Source: VMCP01 sp964408945 (GTDB lineage: Bacteria > Bacteroidota > Bacteroidia > NS11-12g > UBA955). From it: a stretch of 64,000 bases of DNA. The DNA lies in assembly GCA_964408945.1 (NCBI GenBank), contig CAYPBJ010000004.1:62001-126000 (forward strand). The letters are read 5' to 3'. The number at the start of each line of letters is the position of its first letter. Within the stretch, counting starts at the first letter, position 1. The translations under genes were made by a program, and so were the position numbers. This document shows, in pieces, positions 17,321-26,427 of the stretch. The notes below the pieces were generated by a model. It searched no databases. It saw nothing but the letters and a program-made list of their open reading frames with translations, and was not told the DNA's origin.

Positions 17321-18982
17321 TTAAGGCAATCGCAATTGAAGTTTTTCAATAGCTTCTTGAAGCAGTGGGTGTTTTGACATTAAAAACTCCAATTTTTCTT
17401 TGTCTGTGTAGGGTTTTCGGGATACGGCTTCTACCTCTCCCATTTCAACTAATATTTGTTTGATTCTACCATTGGAAAGTTGATTGAGTTCCCTGAGTAA
17501 TTCAAGCCTTATTTCTTCAATAGTATGAATGTGCATTTTGGAATTAACTATGAATTTCAGAGTTTCATCGTGTAATTCCGTTTTAATTGAATTCAACAAT
17601 CCGGCGATTCTTGGACCCTGATTCTTGACTATTTCAGCTATAATCTTACCTGTATCTAAATCTTCTATTGGTTTGGAATCTTCTTCTATAGGTTTGGGTA
17701 GTTCTTCTATGGAATCTTGAAAATTTTCAACAGAAGATCGCTTTTTTTGTTTGAATGCTTCCCTACTGAGTAATCCCATTCTAGTGGACTCAATTTTTTT
17801 AACTACATCTTCTTTTATGGATGGAGTTGTTTTAAATGAAGCTGTTTGAGGAGATTTTGTTGAAGCAGTTGTTGATGTATCAACTAGTTTTTTTTTAAAG
17901 TCATTTAGATTGGGAATGTCTTTCATGAAAGAACGAAGATTCACCAATTTTAAAATCATCAATTCAATAAGAAGGCGATGATTTCTTGAAATCCTATATT
18001 TCTCATCTGCTTCATTTGAAATATTTAAAGCATTAAGCAAGAAATGAATATCGAATTTCTTGGATTGCTCTTTGTATTTTTCTTTGAATGATTCAGAAAC
18101 ATCCAATAACGAATTGGTCATTGGGTCAAGACTGACTATCAGATTTCTGAAATGTTGAGACATTCCACTGGTAATCAGAGAAGCGTCAAATCCTTGATTA
18201 AGTACCGAATTTATGGTTAACAAGGCAGAGGCTGAATCATTGTTGAGCATATTGTCTGCCAACGAAAAATACGTATCCATGTCAAGAATGCTCAACATTT
18301 CTACGGCTTTCTCATAGGTGATTTCACCTCCAGAAAAGCTCACCAACTGATCAAACATGCTTAGTGCATCTCTCAATCCACCATCTGCTTTCCGGGCAAT
18401 GAGGTGAAGTGCGTCTTCGCTTACTTTAATTCCTTCCTTTTCAGCAATTCCAACCAAATGTTTCACCATATCGGTTACTAAAATTCGATTAAAATTAAAG
18501 ACTTGGCACCTGCTTAATATGGTTGGAAGAATTTTGTGTCTTTCGGTTGTGGCCAGAATAAAAATTGCATAGCTCGGAGGCTCTTCTAATGTTTTCAAGA
18601 AAGCATTAAATGCCGCCGTAGATAACATATGAACCTCGTCAATAATATACACTTTGTATTTTCCAACTTGCGGTGGAATCCGAACTTGATCCATCAAATG
18701 ACGTATGTCATCTACGGAATTATTCGAGGCAGCATCTAATTCGAAAACATTAAAAGCAAAATCATGATTTTCATTTACCTCATCGGTAGTATTTATCACC
18801 TTTGCTAAGATTCTTGCACAGGTAGTTTTTCCAACCCCTCTAGGACCGGTAAATAAAAAAGCTTGGGCTAATTTATTGTTCTTGATCTCGTGCATGAGCG
18901 TTTCAGCCACATGTTTTTGTCCAACAACATCGTCAAAAGACATTGGACGGTATTTTCGAGCAGAAACTATAAATTGTTGCAC
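17321..18982 (-). CDS. dnaX: DNA polymerase III subunits gamma and tau
   Basis: 553 residues from a GTG start. AAA+ clamp-loader ATPase: Walker A GPRGVGKTT at 46-54, Walker B IDEVHM, sensor 1 ATTERHK, Arg-finger-type SRCQVF. The four-Cys zinc module that normally lies between Walker A and Walker B is absent; the region reads NTTDEVNENHDFAF instead. The region after about 350 is low-complexity and charged, followed by a tau-like C-terminal domain. I see no obvious programmed-frameshift slippery run of A residues. A TTAATTTGC promoter-like element is only a few bases before the GTG. Confidence 0.93.
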   Translation of the reverse strand: MQQFIVSARKYRPMSFDDVVGQKHVAETLMHEIKNNKLAQAFLFTGPRGVGKTTCARILAKVINTTDEVNENHDFAFNVFELDAASNNSVDDIRHLMDQVRIPPQVGKYKVYIIDEVHMLSTAAFNAFLKTLEEPPSYAIFILATTERHKILPTILSRCQVFNFNRILVTDMVKHLVGIAEKEGIKVSEDALHLIARKADGGLRDALSMFDQLVSFSGGEITYEKAVEMLSILDMDTYFSLADNMLNNDSASALLTINSVLNQGFDASLITSGMSQHFRNLIVSLDPMTNSLLDVSESFKEKYKEQSKKFDIHFLLNALNISNEADEKYRISRNHRLLIELMILKLVNLRSFMKDIPNLNDFKKKLVDTSTTASTKSPQTASFKTTPSIKEDVVKKIESTRMGLLSREAFKQKKRSSVENFQDSIEELPKPIEEDSKPIEDLDTGKIIAEIVKNQGPRIAGLLNSIKTELHDETLKFIVNSKMHIHTIEEIRLELLRELNQLSNGRIKQILVEMGEVEAVSRKPYTDKEKLEFLMSKHPLLQEAIEKLQLRLP

Positions 18983-19089
18983 ACTGCAAATTAAAACGAA
19001 GTATTTTAATCCAACAATCTAAACAACCCCATTTTATACACCGAATGCAGGATTTATCCCCAATGCTGATAAATTCAGTAATTACTCTT

Positions 19090-19097
19090 TAAATTTG
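19090..19097 (+). promoter_or_regulatory. TAnnTTTG promoter element before the thioredoxin-like gene
   Basis: TAAATTTG matches the Bacteroidota -7 consensus exactly and ends 7 bases before the ATG at 19105. No -33 TTTG is visible at the expected spacing. Confidence 0.5.
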
Positions 19098-19104
19098 ATT
19101 CATC

Positions 19105-19629
19105 ATGATAATTGGAGACGTGTTAAATCCGTTTGAATTGCCTTCTGTATCGGGCAAAAATGTAAGTTCGTTTGATTACGCTGACAAATCGGCTTTTTTA
19201 GTAATTGTTACCTGTAATCATTGCAAATACTCACAATCCTATTGGAATAGAATCATCAAGCTAGCTCATAAATACGAAGAAGACAATTTAGGTATAGTAG
19301 CTATTTGCGGAAATGACGTGATTCAATATCCTCAAGATAGCTTTACAAATATGGTTGAAATAGCCAATCAACGTCAATTTCCATTTGAATATCTACATGA
19401 TGAAAATCAAACAGTATTAAAAGCACTAGGCGCAGAAAGAACCCCAGAGGTTTTCTTATTCAACTCAAAAAGAGAACTCGTATACAAAGGCGCCATTGAT
19501 GATAGCTGGGAAAATGAAGCAACAGTAACTTCGGTATACTTAGAAGACGCAATTGAATACGCACTTGACGGAGTAGATATAGACTATCCAGAAGTACCTG
19601 CAGTTGGTTGCTCAGTTAAATGGAAGTAA
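19105..19629 (+). CDS. Thioredoxin-like (AhpC/TSA-type) redox protein
   Basis: 174 residues. A thioredoxin-fold protein with the active-site pair C37-x-x-C40 in CNHCKYS and the cis-Pro region at AERTPEVFLF. It matches the redoxin family of cytosolic proteins in which CNHCPYV is the usual form; here the Pro is Lys. There is no signal peptide, so it probably acts in the cytoplasm as a peroxiredoxin- or thioredoxin-like reductase; the substrate is unknown. Its stop overlaps the following SDR start by 10 bases. It faces divergently away from dnaX, with a 122-base gap between starts. Confidence 0.85.
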   Translation: MIIGDVLNPFELPSVSGKNVSSFDYADKSAFLVIVTCNHCKYSQSYWNRIIKLAHKYEEDNLGIVAICGNDVIQYPQDSFTNMVEIANQRQFPFEYLHDENQTVLKALGAERTPEVFLFNSKRELVYKGAIDDSWENEATVTSVYLEDAIEYALDGVDIDYPEVPAVGCSVKWK

Positions 19630-20429
19630 AAGTTGCTTTTATAACAGGGGCCTCAAGTGGCATAGGCAAATCGTTAGCTTTTAGGGCTGCTCATGAAGGA
19701 TATGCCACCCATCTTGCAGCACGTAATGAAAATGCTCTCAAAGAAATTTGCCAAACAATAAACAACCAATTTGGTATCCTTTCAACCTATTCTGTGACCG
19801 ATGTAAGTCAAGAATCCGATTGTAAACGTTTTGTTGAAGAAGGTATTTCTAAACACGGACATATTAATGTTTTAATCAATAATGCTGGGATCTCCATGAG
19901 AGGGATTTTCAATGAAACTGAAATTCCTGTTTTAAAAGAACTTATGAATATAAATTTTTGGGGATCTGTTTATTGTACCAAGTTCGCTTTGCCTTACATT
20001 TTACAAACTAAAGGGTCTATTGTTGGGGTTTCTTCTATTGCAGGTTATAAAGGTTTGCCAGCTAGAACAGGATACAGCGCAAGCAAATTTGCGTTGCAAG
20101 GATTTTTAGAAAGTCTGCGAAACGAAAATTTAAAAACTGGTCTGCATGTGATGATTGCCTGTCCTGGCTATACTGAATCAAATATCAGAAAGTCAGCCCT
20201 GAATTCTCAAGGTGTTGCCCAAGGTGAAACACCATTAAATGAATCTAAATTAATGAGTTCTGAAGCTGTTGCCATTGAAATTTGGAAAGGCATAAAACAA
20301 AAACGTTGGTACATCATCATGACTCTTCAAGGGAAATTAGCCGTATTTATCAATAAATGGTTTCCAAAACTTGCAGATAGATTGACCTATAACGTCATTT
20401 CTAAAGAACCCGATAGCCCATTCAAATAA
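19620..20429 (+). CDS. Short-chain dehydrogenase/reductase (SDR family)
   Basis: 269 residues, classical SDR length. The NAD(P) motif TGASSGIG is at 9-16, followed by NNAGIS and the catalytic pair YSASK (Tyr and Lys), with a Ser in SSIAG. A hydrophobic C-terminal extension (KLAVFINKWFPKLADRL) could touch a membrane. It oxidises or reduces a carbonyl/hydroxyl, substrate unknown. The start overlaps the preceding redox gene by 10 bases, and MarC follows 3 bases after its stop, so the three are one operon. Confidence 0.87.
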   Translation: MEVKVAFITGASSGIGKSLAFRAAHEGYATHLAARNENALKEICQTINNQFGILSTYSVTDVSQESDCKRFVEEGISKHGHINVLINNAGISMRGIFNETEIPVLKELMNINFWGSVYCTKFALPYILQTKGSIVGVSSIAGYKGLPARTGYSASKFALQGFLESLRNENLKTGLHVMIACPGYTESNIRKSALNSQGVAQGETPLNESKLMSSEAVAIEIWKGIKQKRWYIIMTLQGKLAVFINKWFPKLADRLTYNVISKEPDSPFK

Positions 20430-20432
20430 GCC

Positions 20433-20996
20433 ATGAATATAAATATCAACGAAGTTATTACCGTGTTTTTTACCCTATTTGCGGTAATAGATATTCTCGG
20501 TGCAGTGCCAATTTTAGTGAGTTTAAAAAGAAAAATCCCTGACATTCATCCTGGTAAAGTAACATTAGCTAGCTCTGCACTGATGATCGGATTTCTTTTC
20601 ATTGGTGAGTATTTTTTAAAATACTTAGGGATTGATCTCGCATCTTTTGCTCTAGCAGGTAGCATTGTGATGTTTATCTTGGGACTTGAAATGGTTCTAG
20701 GTGTTGATATTTTCAGAAATGACCCTGACACTCAAGCTGGAAGTATTGTACCTGTAGCCTTCCCCATTATTGCAGGATCAGGAACTCTTACCACTATATT
20801 ATCACTAAAGGCAATTTACGATAAAACCACTATTTTAAGTGGTATTATACTAAATGTGGTATTGATTTTTATTGTTCTGAATGCCACCGGATGGTTTGAG
20901 CGTAAAATCGGAAAATCTGGAATGATGGTGATGAGAAAATTCTTCGGAATAATTCTATTGGCAATTGCCGTTAAACTCTTTAAAACCAATCTTTAA
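20433..20996 (+). CDS. MarC family integral membrane protein
   Basis: 187 residues, six membrane helices. Family signs are VFFTLFAVIDILGAVPILVSL at the N-terminus, the VPVAFPIIAGSGTLTTI motif after helix 4, and RKFFGIILLAIAVKLF at the end. The marC name from multiple antibiotic resistance is historical; family members are membrane proteins without a proven substrate. It ends 4 bases before the convergent glycosyltransferase. Those 4 bases belong to a short inverted repeat (AGACT/AGTCT, 20996-21007), too small for a firm terminator call. Confidence 0.87.
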   Translation: MNININEVITVFFTLFAVIDILGAVPILVSLKRKIPDIHPGKVTLASSALMIGFLFIGEYFLKYLGIDLASFALAGSIVMFILGLEMVLGVDIFRNDPDTQAGSIVPVAFPIIAGSGTLTTILSLKAIYDKTTILSGIILNVVLIFIVLNATGWFERKIGKSGMMVMRKFFGIILLAIAVKLFKTNL

Positions 20997-21000
20997 GACT

Positions 21001-22041
21001 TTAGTCTAGGAGCGATTTATATAGTTCGTAATACTGATTACTGATGTTTGTCGCATCCATTTTGGTCAGTAATTTAGTATAGTCGGGATGTTTTGATTGT
21101 GTGAGTTGTAAAATCGACTGGGAAATATCTGTCACATTTTTTGGATCAAACCAAATAACCGATTCGACGCCATTTACCAACTCCTGAAATACTGGGATTT
21201 TTGAAACTGCCATGGGAATTCCAATGGTTGCAGCCTCCACTAACGGGATTCCAAATCCCTCAGAAAAAGATGGATAGATAAATCCTGAACTCTTTATCAA
21301 TAATTTCTCTAGTTGTTCATCTGAGGGATATTGATAAAATAGCACTCGATCAGTTAAATTCAAATTTACAACAAGCTTTCTTAGATCTTGCTCCAAATTG
21401 CCTTTTCCTGCTAAAATTAGATTATGTGGAAACAAATGACAGACTTTGGAAAAGGCATTAATCAAATTCAAATGGTTCTTCCTAGAAACATATGATGAGT
21501 GATATATGAAATAAGGAAATTCCAAATCTGGCACCCAAGATCCGATTGAATATTTTGTTGAAATAGATTGATATAAAACTTTAATATTCAATCTTTTTCT
21601 AAAGTAATACTTATCGAGCTCAGATGTGTAATACTTCTTGATTTCAGAGGCGGTAAATTCACTAGTTGCAATAATGATATCTGCTCTTTTTAAAGCATAC
21701 TGTGTTTTGAAATCATAAATCAATCTATCCAAAAAAGGATAATCATTCGGACGGCTTTTAAATAGAACATCGTGAATGGTAACAACCGTTTTCATAGATG
21801 TTGGAAGATCAAATGGGATTTCATTCGATAATCCGTGAAATATATCTGCTCCCCATTTTGAAGCTGCCTTTCCAAGTCCGTACGACCTCCACCAGGGAAA
21901 TGCACCATTGGGTTTATCCAATAAATTCACTTCAAGCTCCGATGCATACTTTGATTTTAAACCATCCACCAAGGTTCGGGAGTAATTCCCGAGCCCTGAT
22001 GAATTGTGAAAATATCTTTTTGCGTCGAAAGCAATTTTCAT
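21001..22041 (-). CDS. Glycosyltransferase family 1/GT4
   Basis: 346 residues, GT-B fold. The N-terminal half has the acceptor-domain pattern (NSSGLGNYSRTLVDGLK, TVVTIHDVLF, DIIIATSEFTASEI). The C-terminal half carries the nucleotide-sugar site: FIYPSFSEGFGIPLVEAATIGIP, which includes the EX7E motif. It transfers a sugar from an activated donor to a surface polysaccharide or glycolipid acceptor, specificity unknown. No other glycan genes are adjacent, apart from the LtaS-like gene at 28.6 kb and a GT2 at 40 kb. It lies 11 bases downstream of dapD and may be co-transcribed. Confidence 0.87.
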   Translation of the reverse strand: MKIAFDAKRYFHNSSGLGNYSRTLVDGLKSKYASELEVNLLDKPNGAFPWWRSYGLGKAASKWGADIFHGLSNEIPFDLPTSMKTVVTIHDVLFKSRPNDYPFLDRLIYDFKTQYALKRADIIIATSEFTASEIKKYYTSELDKYYFRKRLNIKVLYQSISTKYSIGSWVPDLEFPYFIYHSSYVSRKNHLNLINAFSKVCHLFPHNLILAGKGNLEQDLRKLVVNLNLTDRVLFYQYPSDEQLEKLLIKSSGFIYPSFSEGFGIPLVEAATIGIPMAVSKIPVFQELVNGVESVIWFDPKNVTDISQSILQLTQSKHPDYTKLLTKMDATNISNQYYELYKSLLD

Positions 22042-22052
22042 GGAACAATCGT

Positions 22053-22868
22053 TTAAACAGATACCCCGAAGTCTCTTAAAGCATCATTCAAAGTGGTTTT
22101 TTGGTCAGTGCTTTCTTTTCTTTGTCCAATGATCAAAGCGATGGGCACATAAAATTCCCCACCTTTAAATTCTTTCTTGATGCTCGAAGGAATAACCACA
22201 GACCTTGGAGGTATGTATCCTTTCGGCAATTCTTCACCTGTATTGGCATCTATAATCTTAGTACTCATTGTAAGAGTCAATCCAGCGCCAAGAACAGCCT
22301 CCTTACCTACGTGAACTCCTTCAACAACAATGCATCTTGATCCTACAAAGCATCCATCCTCAATGATCACTGGAGCTGCTTGAACAGGTTCTAAAACACC
22401 GCCAATTCCTACACCACCAGACAAATGCACATTTTTTCCAATTTGAGCGCAGCTTCCTACTGTTGCCCAAGTATCAACCATTGTTCCAGAATCTACGTAA
22501 GCTCCAATGTTCACATATGACGGCATAAGAATTACTCCTGGAGCAATAAAAGCTCCATGTCTTGCAACCGCATGTGGAACCACGCGAATTCCCAATTCAT
22601 CGTAATTCTTTTTCAATGGCATTTTATCGTAAAATTCCAATGGACCGGCATTGAATTTCTCCATCTGTCTAGTTGGGAAGTACATAATTACGGCCTTTTT
22701 AACCCAATCGTTCACTTGCCAAGTTCCATCTTCTAGAGGCTGAGCTACTCTCAAATGCCCTTTGTCTAAGGCCTCAATAATTTCTTCAATAACTTTAACA
22801 TTGGCAGATTCTTTTAAAAGTTCTCTGTTTTCCCAAATTTCCTCGATAAGTGTGCGGTGGTTTTCCAT
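22053..22868 (-). CDS. dapD: Tetrahydrodipicolinate N-succinyltransferase
   Basis: About 271 residues; the frame begins at 22874 with two close ATGs, and I prefer the second (22868). A left-handed beta-helix with hexapeptide repeats (IGAYVDSGTMVDTWATVG, IGKNVHLSGGVGIGG) and the catalytic region VIEDGCFVGSRCIVVEGVHVG. It transfers succinyl from succinyl-CoA to L-2-amino-6-oxopimelate on the succinylase route to meso-diaminopimelate and lysine. The divergent neighbour is a peptidase, and an 18-base perfect palindrome lies between the two starts, so dapD may be regulated there. Confidence 0.95.
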   Translation of the reverse strand: MENHRTLIEEIWENRELLKESANVKVIEEIIEALDKGHLRVAQPLEDGTWQVNDWVKKAVIMYFPTRQMEKFNAGPLEFYDKMPLKKNYDELGIRVVPHAVARHGAFIAPGVILMPSYVNIGAYVDSGTMVDTWATVGSCAQIGKNVHLSGGVGIGGVLEPVQAAPVIIEDGCFVGSRCIVVEGVHVGKEAVLGAGLTLTMSTKIIDANTGEELPKGYIPPRSVVIPSSIKKEFKGGEFYVPIALIIGQRKESTDQKTTLNDALRDFGVSV

Positions 22869-22896
22869 TGTCATTTCCTAAATTGCAACAAAATTG

Positions 22897-22914
22897 TTTC
22901 GCAAAGTTGCGAAA
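22897..22914. promoter_or_regulatory. Perfect palindrome between dapD and the DPP-IV-like gene
   Basis: TTTCGCAA and TTGCGAAA flank a central AG, a perfect 8-base inverted repeat. It lies between divergent starts (dapD at 22868, peptidase at 22932). On the dapD strand it contains CAACTTTG, close to the -7 consensus TAnnTTTG, so a bound protein could block that promoter. Dyad sites of this size usually bind a dimeric regulator. Confidence 0.55.
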
Positions 22915-22931
22915 TGTTTTTGAAGAGATAT

Positions 22932-25220
22932 ATGAGAGTAATTAACAAAAATTTAGCGATGTGCCTTTTCGCCGCATCAATGTTTCCTCTATTTGGACAA
23001 ATGTCAACTCCCAACTGGCAGGAAAAATCTAGAAATACGGTTTTTTTAGAACAAAAAGGAAGTAAAAATTTAACCATCGAAGACGCTTTCAATCCAAAGA
23101 ACTACCCTTCTGGTCCCATATTTACTTCGTATCCCTCTTCGACTTTTGTTGCATATCAGTACATTAGAAATAAGGAGAAAGGGAACCATATTTATAAAGC
23201 CAATCCTGGAATGGGTGAATTGAAGTATTCTGAACAAATTTTGGTTCATTTTGATTCAGTACAAGCTGCCATGAAAACGTTAGGGGTTTCTGTTGGATTT
23301 TTAAGCTTCCATTTTGATACAGAAGAGGCCGGCTGGTTCTTGGCAGGTGATCAGGTTTTCAATTTTTTTCTCCGTCCCGGAGGACGTTTTGAAGCCTACT
23401 CCATGTTGAAGCTATCAAAAGACCGTGTAGCTGAAGAAATCTCTACAACTGACCAAGCTTGTATTTATCCCAAGGGAAAAACCACCTGCAGAATGGCGGC
23501 TTATGTTGAAAATCACAACATTTACGTTTCAGATCTCGAAAAAACCACTCAAATCACATTTGACGGACAAGAAGGTATTGTATACGGACAATCTGTTCAT
23601 AGAAATGAATTTGGCATCACCAAAGGGTTGTTTTGGTCACCTAACGCTCACAAATTGGCTTTTTACCGAATGGACGAGCGCAGGGTCACAAAGTACCCCA
23701 TGTTTTCTATCAACGAACGACCTGCAAAACCAACTGAAATTAGATATCCCATGGCTGGAGACAGCAGTCATACAGTAACCATAGGAGTTTATGACCCTTA
23801 CACAGGAAAAAGCGTTTATTTAAAGACAGACGGCGAATATGATCAATATTTAACCAATGTAACTTGGTCTCCCGATTCAAAATCCATTTTCATTGCTCGT
23901 GTAAATCGTGGTCAAAACAAAATGGACCTTTTAGAGTACTCTTCTGAAACTGGTGAACTGTTAAAATATCATTTTTCAGAATCAGATTCTAAATACGTAG
24001 AACCAGAAAACGGACCCATATTTCTTGGAAGTACAAATAAATTCATTTGGCAAAGCGAACTTGACGGTTTCAATAAGTTGTATTTGTACTCAAATGGAAA
24101 AGTAACCAAACTTCAACTTCCCGAAGGCATTTACGAAGTAACTGAAGTTTTGGGCCTTTCTTCAGATGAAAAAACCATTATTTGTGTGGGAACTTATAAC
24201 ACTGCATTAAATAGAGCCATTTTCAAAATTGATATCACAAAAAATAAAAGTGAGTTGATCAATTATAATTTGGGCGGCGCACCTTCATTGGTATTTCATA
24301 AAATGAATCCTTTTATTGTGGCAACTTGCAGTCATATCAATGTAAATCGAGAAATTATTGCCATAAACTGGACTGAGAAAATGAATCAAAAGGTATATAC
24401 CATACCAACATTGCTTTATGAAAACAAAAACCCCATCGAAGATTTCAATATCGGGAAAATAGAATTGAGCAGCATTGAGCATTCAACTGACAAGGTTACC
24501 TTGTTTACTAGAACCTTCTACCCTCCTAATTTTGATGCTACAAAGAAGTATCCTGTGGTAGTTTATGTTTATGGTGGCCCACATGCGCAAATGGTTACCA
24601 ACTCTTGGTTAGGCGGCGGAAACTTATGGATGGCATACATGGCTTCAAAAGGATATATTGTTTTTACCCTTGATAACAGAGGTTCTTCTCATCGCGGATT
24701 TGAGTTTGAAAGTGCAGTACATAGGCAATTGGGCACCCTAGAAATGTCTGATCAATTGGCTGGACTAGAATGGTTGAAGTCCCAGTCTTATATAGATTCA
24801 TCGAGAATTGGCGTTCATGGTTGGAGCTTCGGTGGATTTATGACTACGAGTTTAATGACAAGACAAGCAGGTAAGTATAAGGTAGGTGTTGCTGGTGGGC
24901 CGGTTATTGATTGGAAATACTATGAAATCATGTATACCGAGCGATACATGGATAAACCTGAAGAAAATCCTGAAGGATATAATGCAAATAACTTGATCAA
25001 CCATGCTGATAAATTGCAAGGCAGGTTGTTGCAAATCCATGGAGCTGATGACGATGTTGTTGTTTGGCAGCACAGTATGATGTTTGTTAAAAAATCAGTT
25101 GAATTATCTAATCCTAATCTAGATTATTTTGTCTACCCAGGACATAAACACAATGTGTCTGGACGTGACAGAATTCATCTTTACAAAAAAGTGAGTCAAT
25201 ACTTCTTTGATCATTTATAA
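22932..25220 (+). CDS. Dipeptidyl peptidase IV family serine peptidase (S9)
   Basis: About 762 residues from the ATG at 22932, giving the signal peptide MRVINKNLAMCLFAASMFPLFGQ. Earlier frames overlap the divergent promoter region and are rejected. An N-terminal beta-propeller (about 40-490) precedes an alpha/beta hydrolase domain with PVVVYVYGGPHAQMV and GWSFGG. The catalytic triad is S632, D706 (GADDDVV) and H740 (GHKHN). Exported to the periplasm or beyond, it removes Xaa-Pro or Xaa-Ala dipeptides from peptides. HMG-CoA lyase follows by 5 bases. Confidence 0.92.
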   Translation: MRVINKNLAMCLFAASMFPLFGQMSTPNWQEKSRNTVFLEQKGSKNLTIEDAFNPKNYPSGPIFTSYPSSTFVAYQYIRNKEKGNHIYKANPGMGELKYSEQILVHFDSVQAAMKTLGVSVGFLSFHFDTEEAGWFLAGDQVFNFFLRPGGRFEAYSMLKLSKDRVAEEISTTDQACIYPKGKTTCRMAAYVENHNIYVSDLEKTTQITFDGQEGIVYGQSVHRNEFGITKGLFWSPNAHKLAFYRMDERRVTKYPMFSINERPAKPTEIRYPMAGDSSHTVTIGVYDPYTGKSVYLKTDGEYDQYLTNVTWSPDSKSIFIARVNRGQNKMDLLEYSSETGELLKYHFSESDSKYVEPENGPIFLGSTNKFIWQSELDGFNKLYLYSNGKVTKLQLPEGIYEVTEVLGLSSDEKTIICVGTYNTALNRAIFKIDITKNKSELINYNLGGAPSLVFHKMNPFIVATCSHINVNREIIAINWTEKMNQKVYTIPTLLYENKNPIEDFNIGKIELSSIEHSTDKVTLFTRTFYPPNFDATKKYPVVVYVYGGPHAQMVTNSWLGGGNLWMAYMASKGYIVFTLDNRGSSHRGFEFESAVHRQLGTLEMSDQLAGLEWLKSQSYIDSSRIGVHGWSFGGFMTTSLMTRQAGKYKVGVAGGPVIDWKYYEIMYTERYMDKPEENPEGYNANNLINHADKLQGRLLQIHGADDDVVVWQHSMMFVKKSVELSNPNLDYFVYPGHKHNVSGRDRIHLYKKVSQYFFDHL

Positions 25221-25225
25221 TTAAA

Positions 25226-26080
25226 ATGGGCAATTTCAATTACAACGGTGAGAATGTAGAGGTGGTTGAATGCCCGAGGGATGCCATGCAAGGGATAAAG
25301 CAATTTATCCCAACTGAAACTAAGATAAAATATATTAGCAAGTTACTTGCTCAGAATTTTGATGTTCTAGATTGTGGAAGCTTTGTCAGTCCGGCAGCAG
25401 TGCCTCAAATGGCTGACACTGCCGAAGTAATAGAGGCAATAAGTAAAATTGAAACCTCCACTAAGTTATTAGTCATTGTGGCCAATGAGAGAGGAGCAAT
25501 AAGAGCTGCTGCTTTTCCCAAAATAAAATATTTGGGGTATCCGTTTTCAATCAGTGAAACATTTCAGCGGCGAAATACCAATCAAACACGCCAAGATGCA
25601 TTTTTACAATTGGCTAAAATACAAGAAATTGCCTTAGCTTCAGGCAAACAAGTGGTTGCATATATCAGTATGGCTTTTGGAAATCCGTATGGAGATGACC
25701 ACAACAATGAAATGATTCAGGAGTGGTCTGAGAAAATTGCGGGTTTAGGAATCAGAGTAATCAGTTTGGCAGACACAACAGGTCTTGCCACGCCAGAACA
25801 AATAGAAATAACCTATAAAAAAATCATTCCGCATCTTCCGCATGTAAAAATCGGTGGCCATTTCCATGCGACTTTAGCTGAATCATCAACAAAGATAGAG
25901 GCGGCCTTGAGAGGTGGTTGTAGACGACTTGATGGGGCTATTTTAGGTTTCGGAGGGTGTCCATTCGCTAATGATGAACTAATTGGGAACGTGCCTACCG
26001 AGTTACTCATGGAAAAGTTAGGCAAAAAAATTGGCCGCGACTTACTAGAAGAGGCGGCCAAAGCATACAGTGGTTTTTAA
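25226..26080 (+). CDS. Hydroxymethylglutaryl-CoA lyase
   Basis: 284 residues, one TIM-barrel domain of the HMGL-like family. Motifs: VECPRDAMQG (the Bacteroidota form of the N-terminal GPRDGLQ), LDCGSFVSP, ISLADTTGLATPEQI, GGHFHATLAESSTKI (metal-binding H-x-H) and GFGGCPFANDELIGNVPTE, in which GGCPFA carries the catalytic Cys and glycine loop. It cleaves HMG-CoA to acetoacetate and acetyl-CoA, the last step of leucine breakdown. It follows the peptidase by 5 bases, so the pair suggests a peptide-to-amino-acid catabolic link, though no other leucine-degradation gene is present. Confidence 0.9.
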   Translation: MGNFNYNGENVEVVECPRDAMQGIKQFIPTETKIKYISKLLAQNFDVLDCGSFVSPAAVPQMADTAEVIEAISKIETSTKLLVIVANERGAIRAAAFPKIKYLGYPFSISETFQRRNTNQTRQDAFLQLAKIQEIALASGKQVVAYISMAFGNPYGDDHNNEMIQEWSEKIAGLGIRVISLADTTGLATPEQIEITYKKIIPHLPHVKIGGHFHATLAESSTKIEAALRGGCRRLDGAILGFGGCPFANDELIGNVPTELLMEKLGKKIGRDLLEEAAKAYSGF

Positions 26081-26088
26081 TTCATTGA

Positions 26089-26412
26089 TTAATGCACCTT
26101 TTGGTATCTCAATAATTCAATGATTACATCTAATTTTTGCAAGATAGAATCGTTGTAATCTGATTCTTTTGCTCTGATAATGATTGATGAAGGGTTTGTT
26201 TGATTGCCTGAATCTTCATTTTCAAATAAATCGAAAGGAGATATTCCCAAAGCTTCACATATTTTCTCCATGGTATCTACTCTCATGGACTGCTTTTTAA
26301 GCATATAGTGAAAACCTTGTTCGCTCAACCCACATAATCTTGCTAACTCTTTAATCGGGATTCTCTTCGCCGCAGCAAGATTTTTAATCTTGTTGTAATC
26401 TAATTTACTCAC
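26089..26412 (-). CDS. XRE-family helix-turn-helix regulator
   Basis: 107 residues from a GTG start. An N-terminal HTH_3 domain occupies about residues 5-60: KIKNLAAAKRIPIKELARLCGLSEQGFHYMLKKQ, with the recognition helix at LSEQGFHYM. The C-terminal part (about 60-107) is charged and helical, with KLDVIIELLRYQK, and may mediate dimerisation. It is convergent with HMG-CoA lyase, separated by 8 bases. Upstream is a long imperfect dyad at 26428-26474, a candidate autoregulatory operator. Confidence 0.85.
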   Translation of the reverse strand: MSKLDYNKIKNLAAAKRIPIKELARLCGLSEQGFHYMLKKQSMRVDTMEKICEALGISPFDLFENEDSGNQTNPSSIIIRAKESDYNDSILQKLDVIIELLRYQKVH

Positions 26413-26427
26413 TTCCTTTTTGGTATT

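Noticed and set aside
20996..21007. AGACT/AGTCT repeat between convergent marC and glycosyltransferase genes
   Set aside because: Five pairs with a 2-base loop cannot form a stable hairpin and there is no T-run.
22857..22931. Longer N-terminus of the DPP-IV-like peptidase
   Set aside because: It would overlap the dapD promoter region and palindrome and would put residues before a clear signal peptide.
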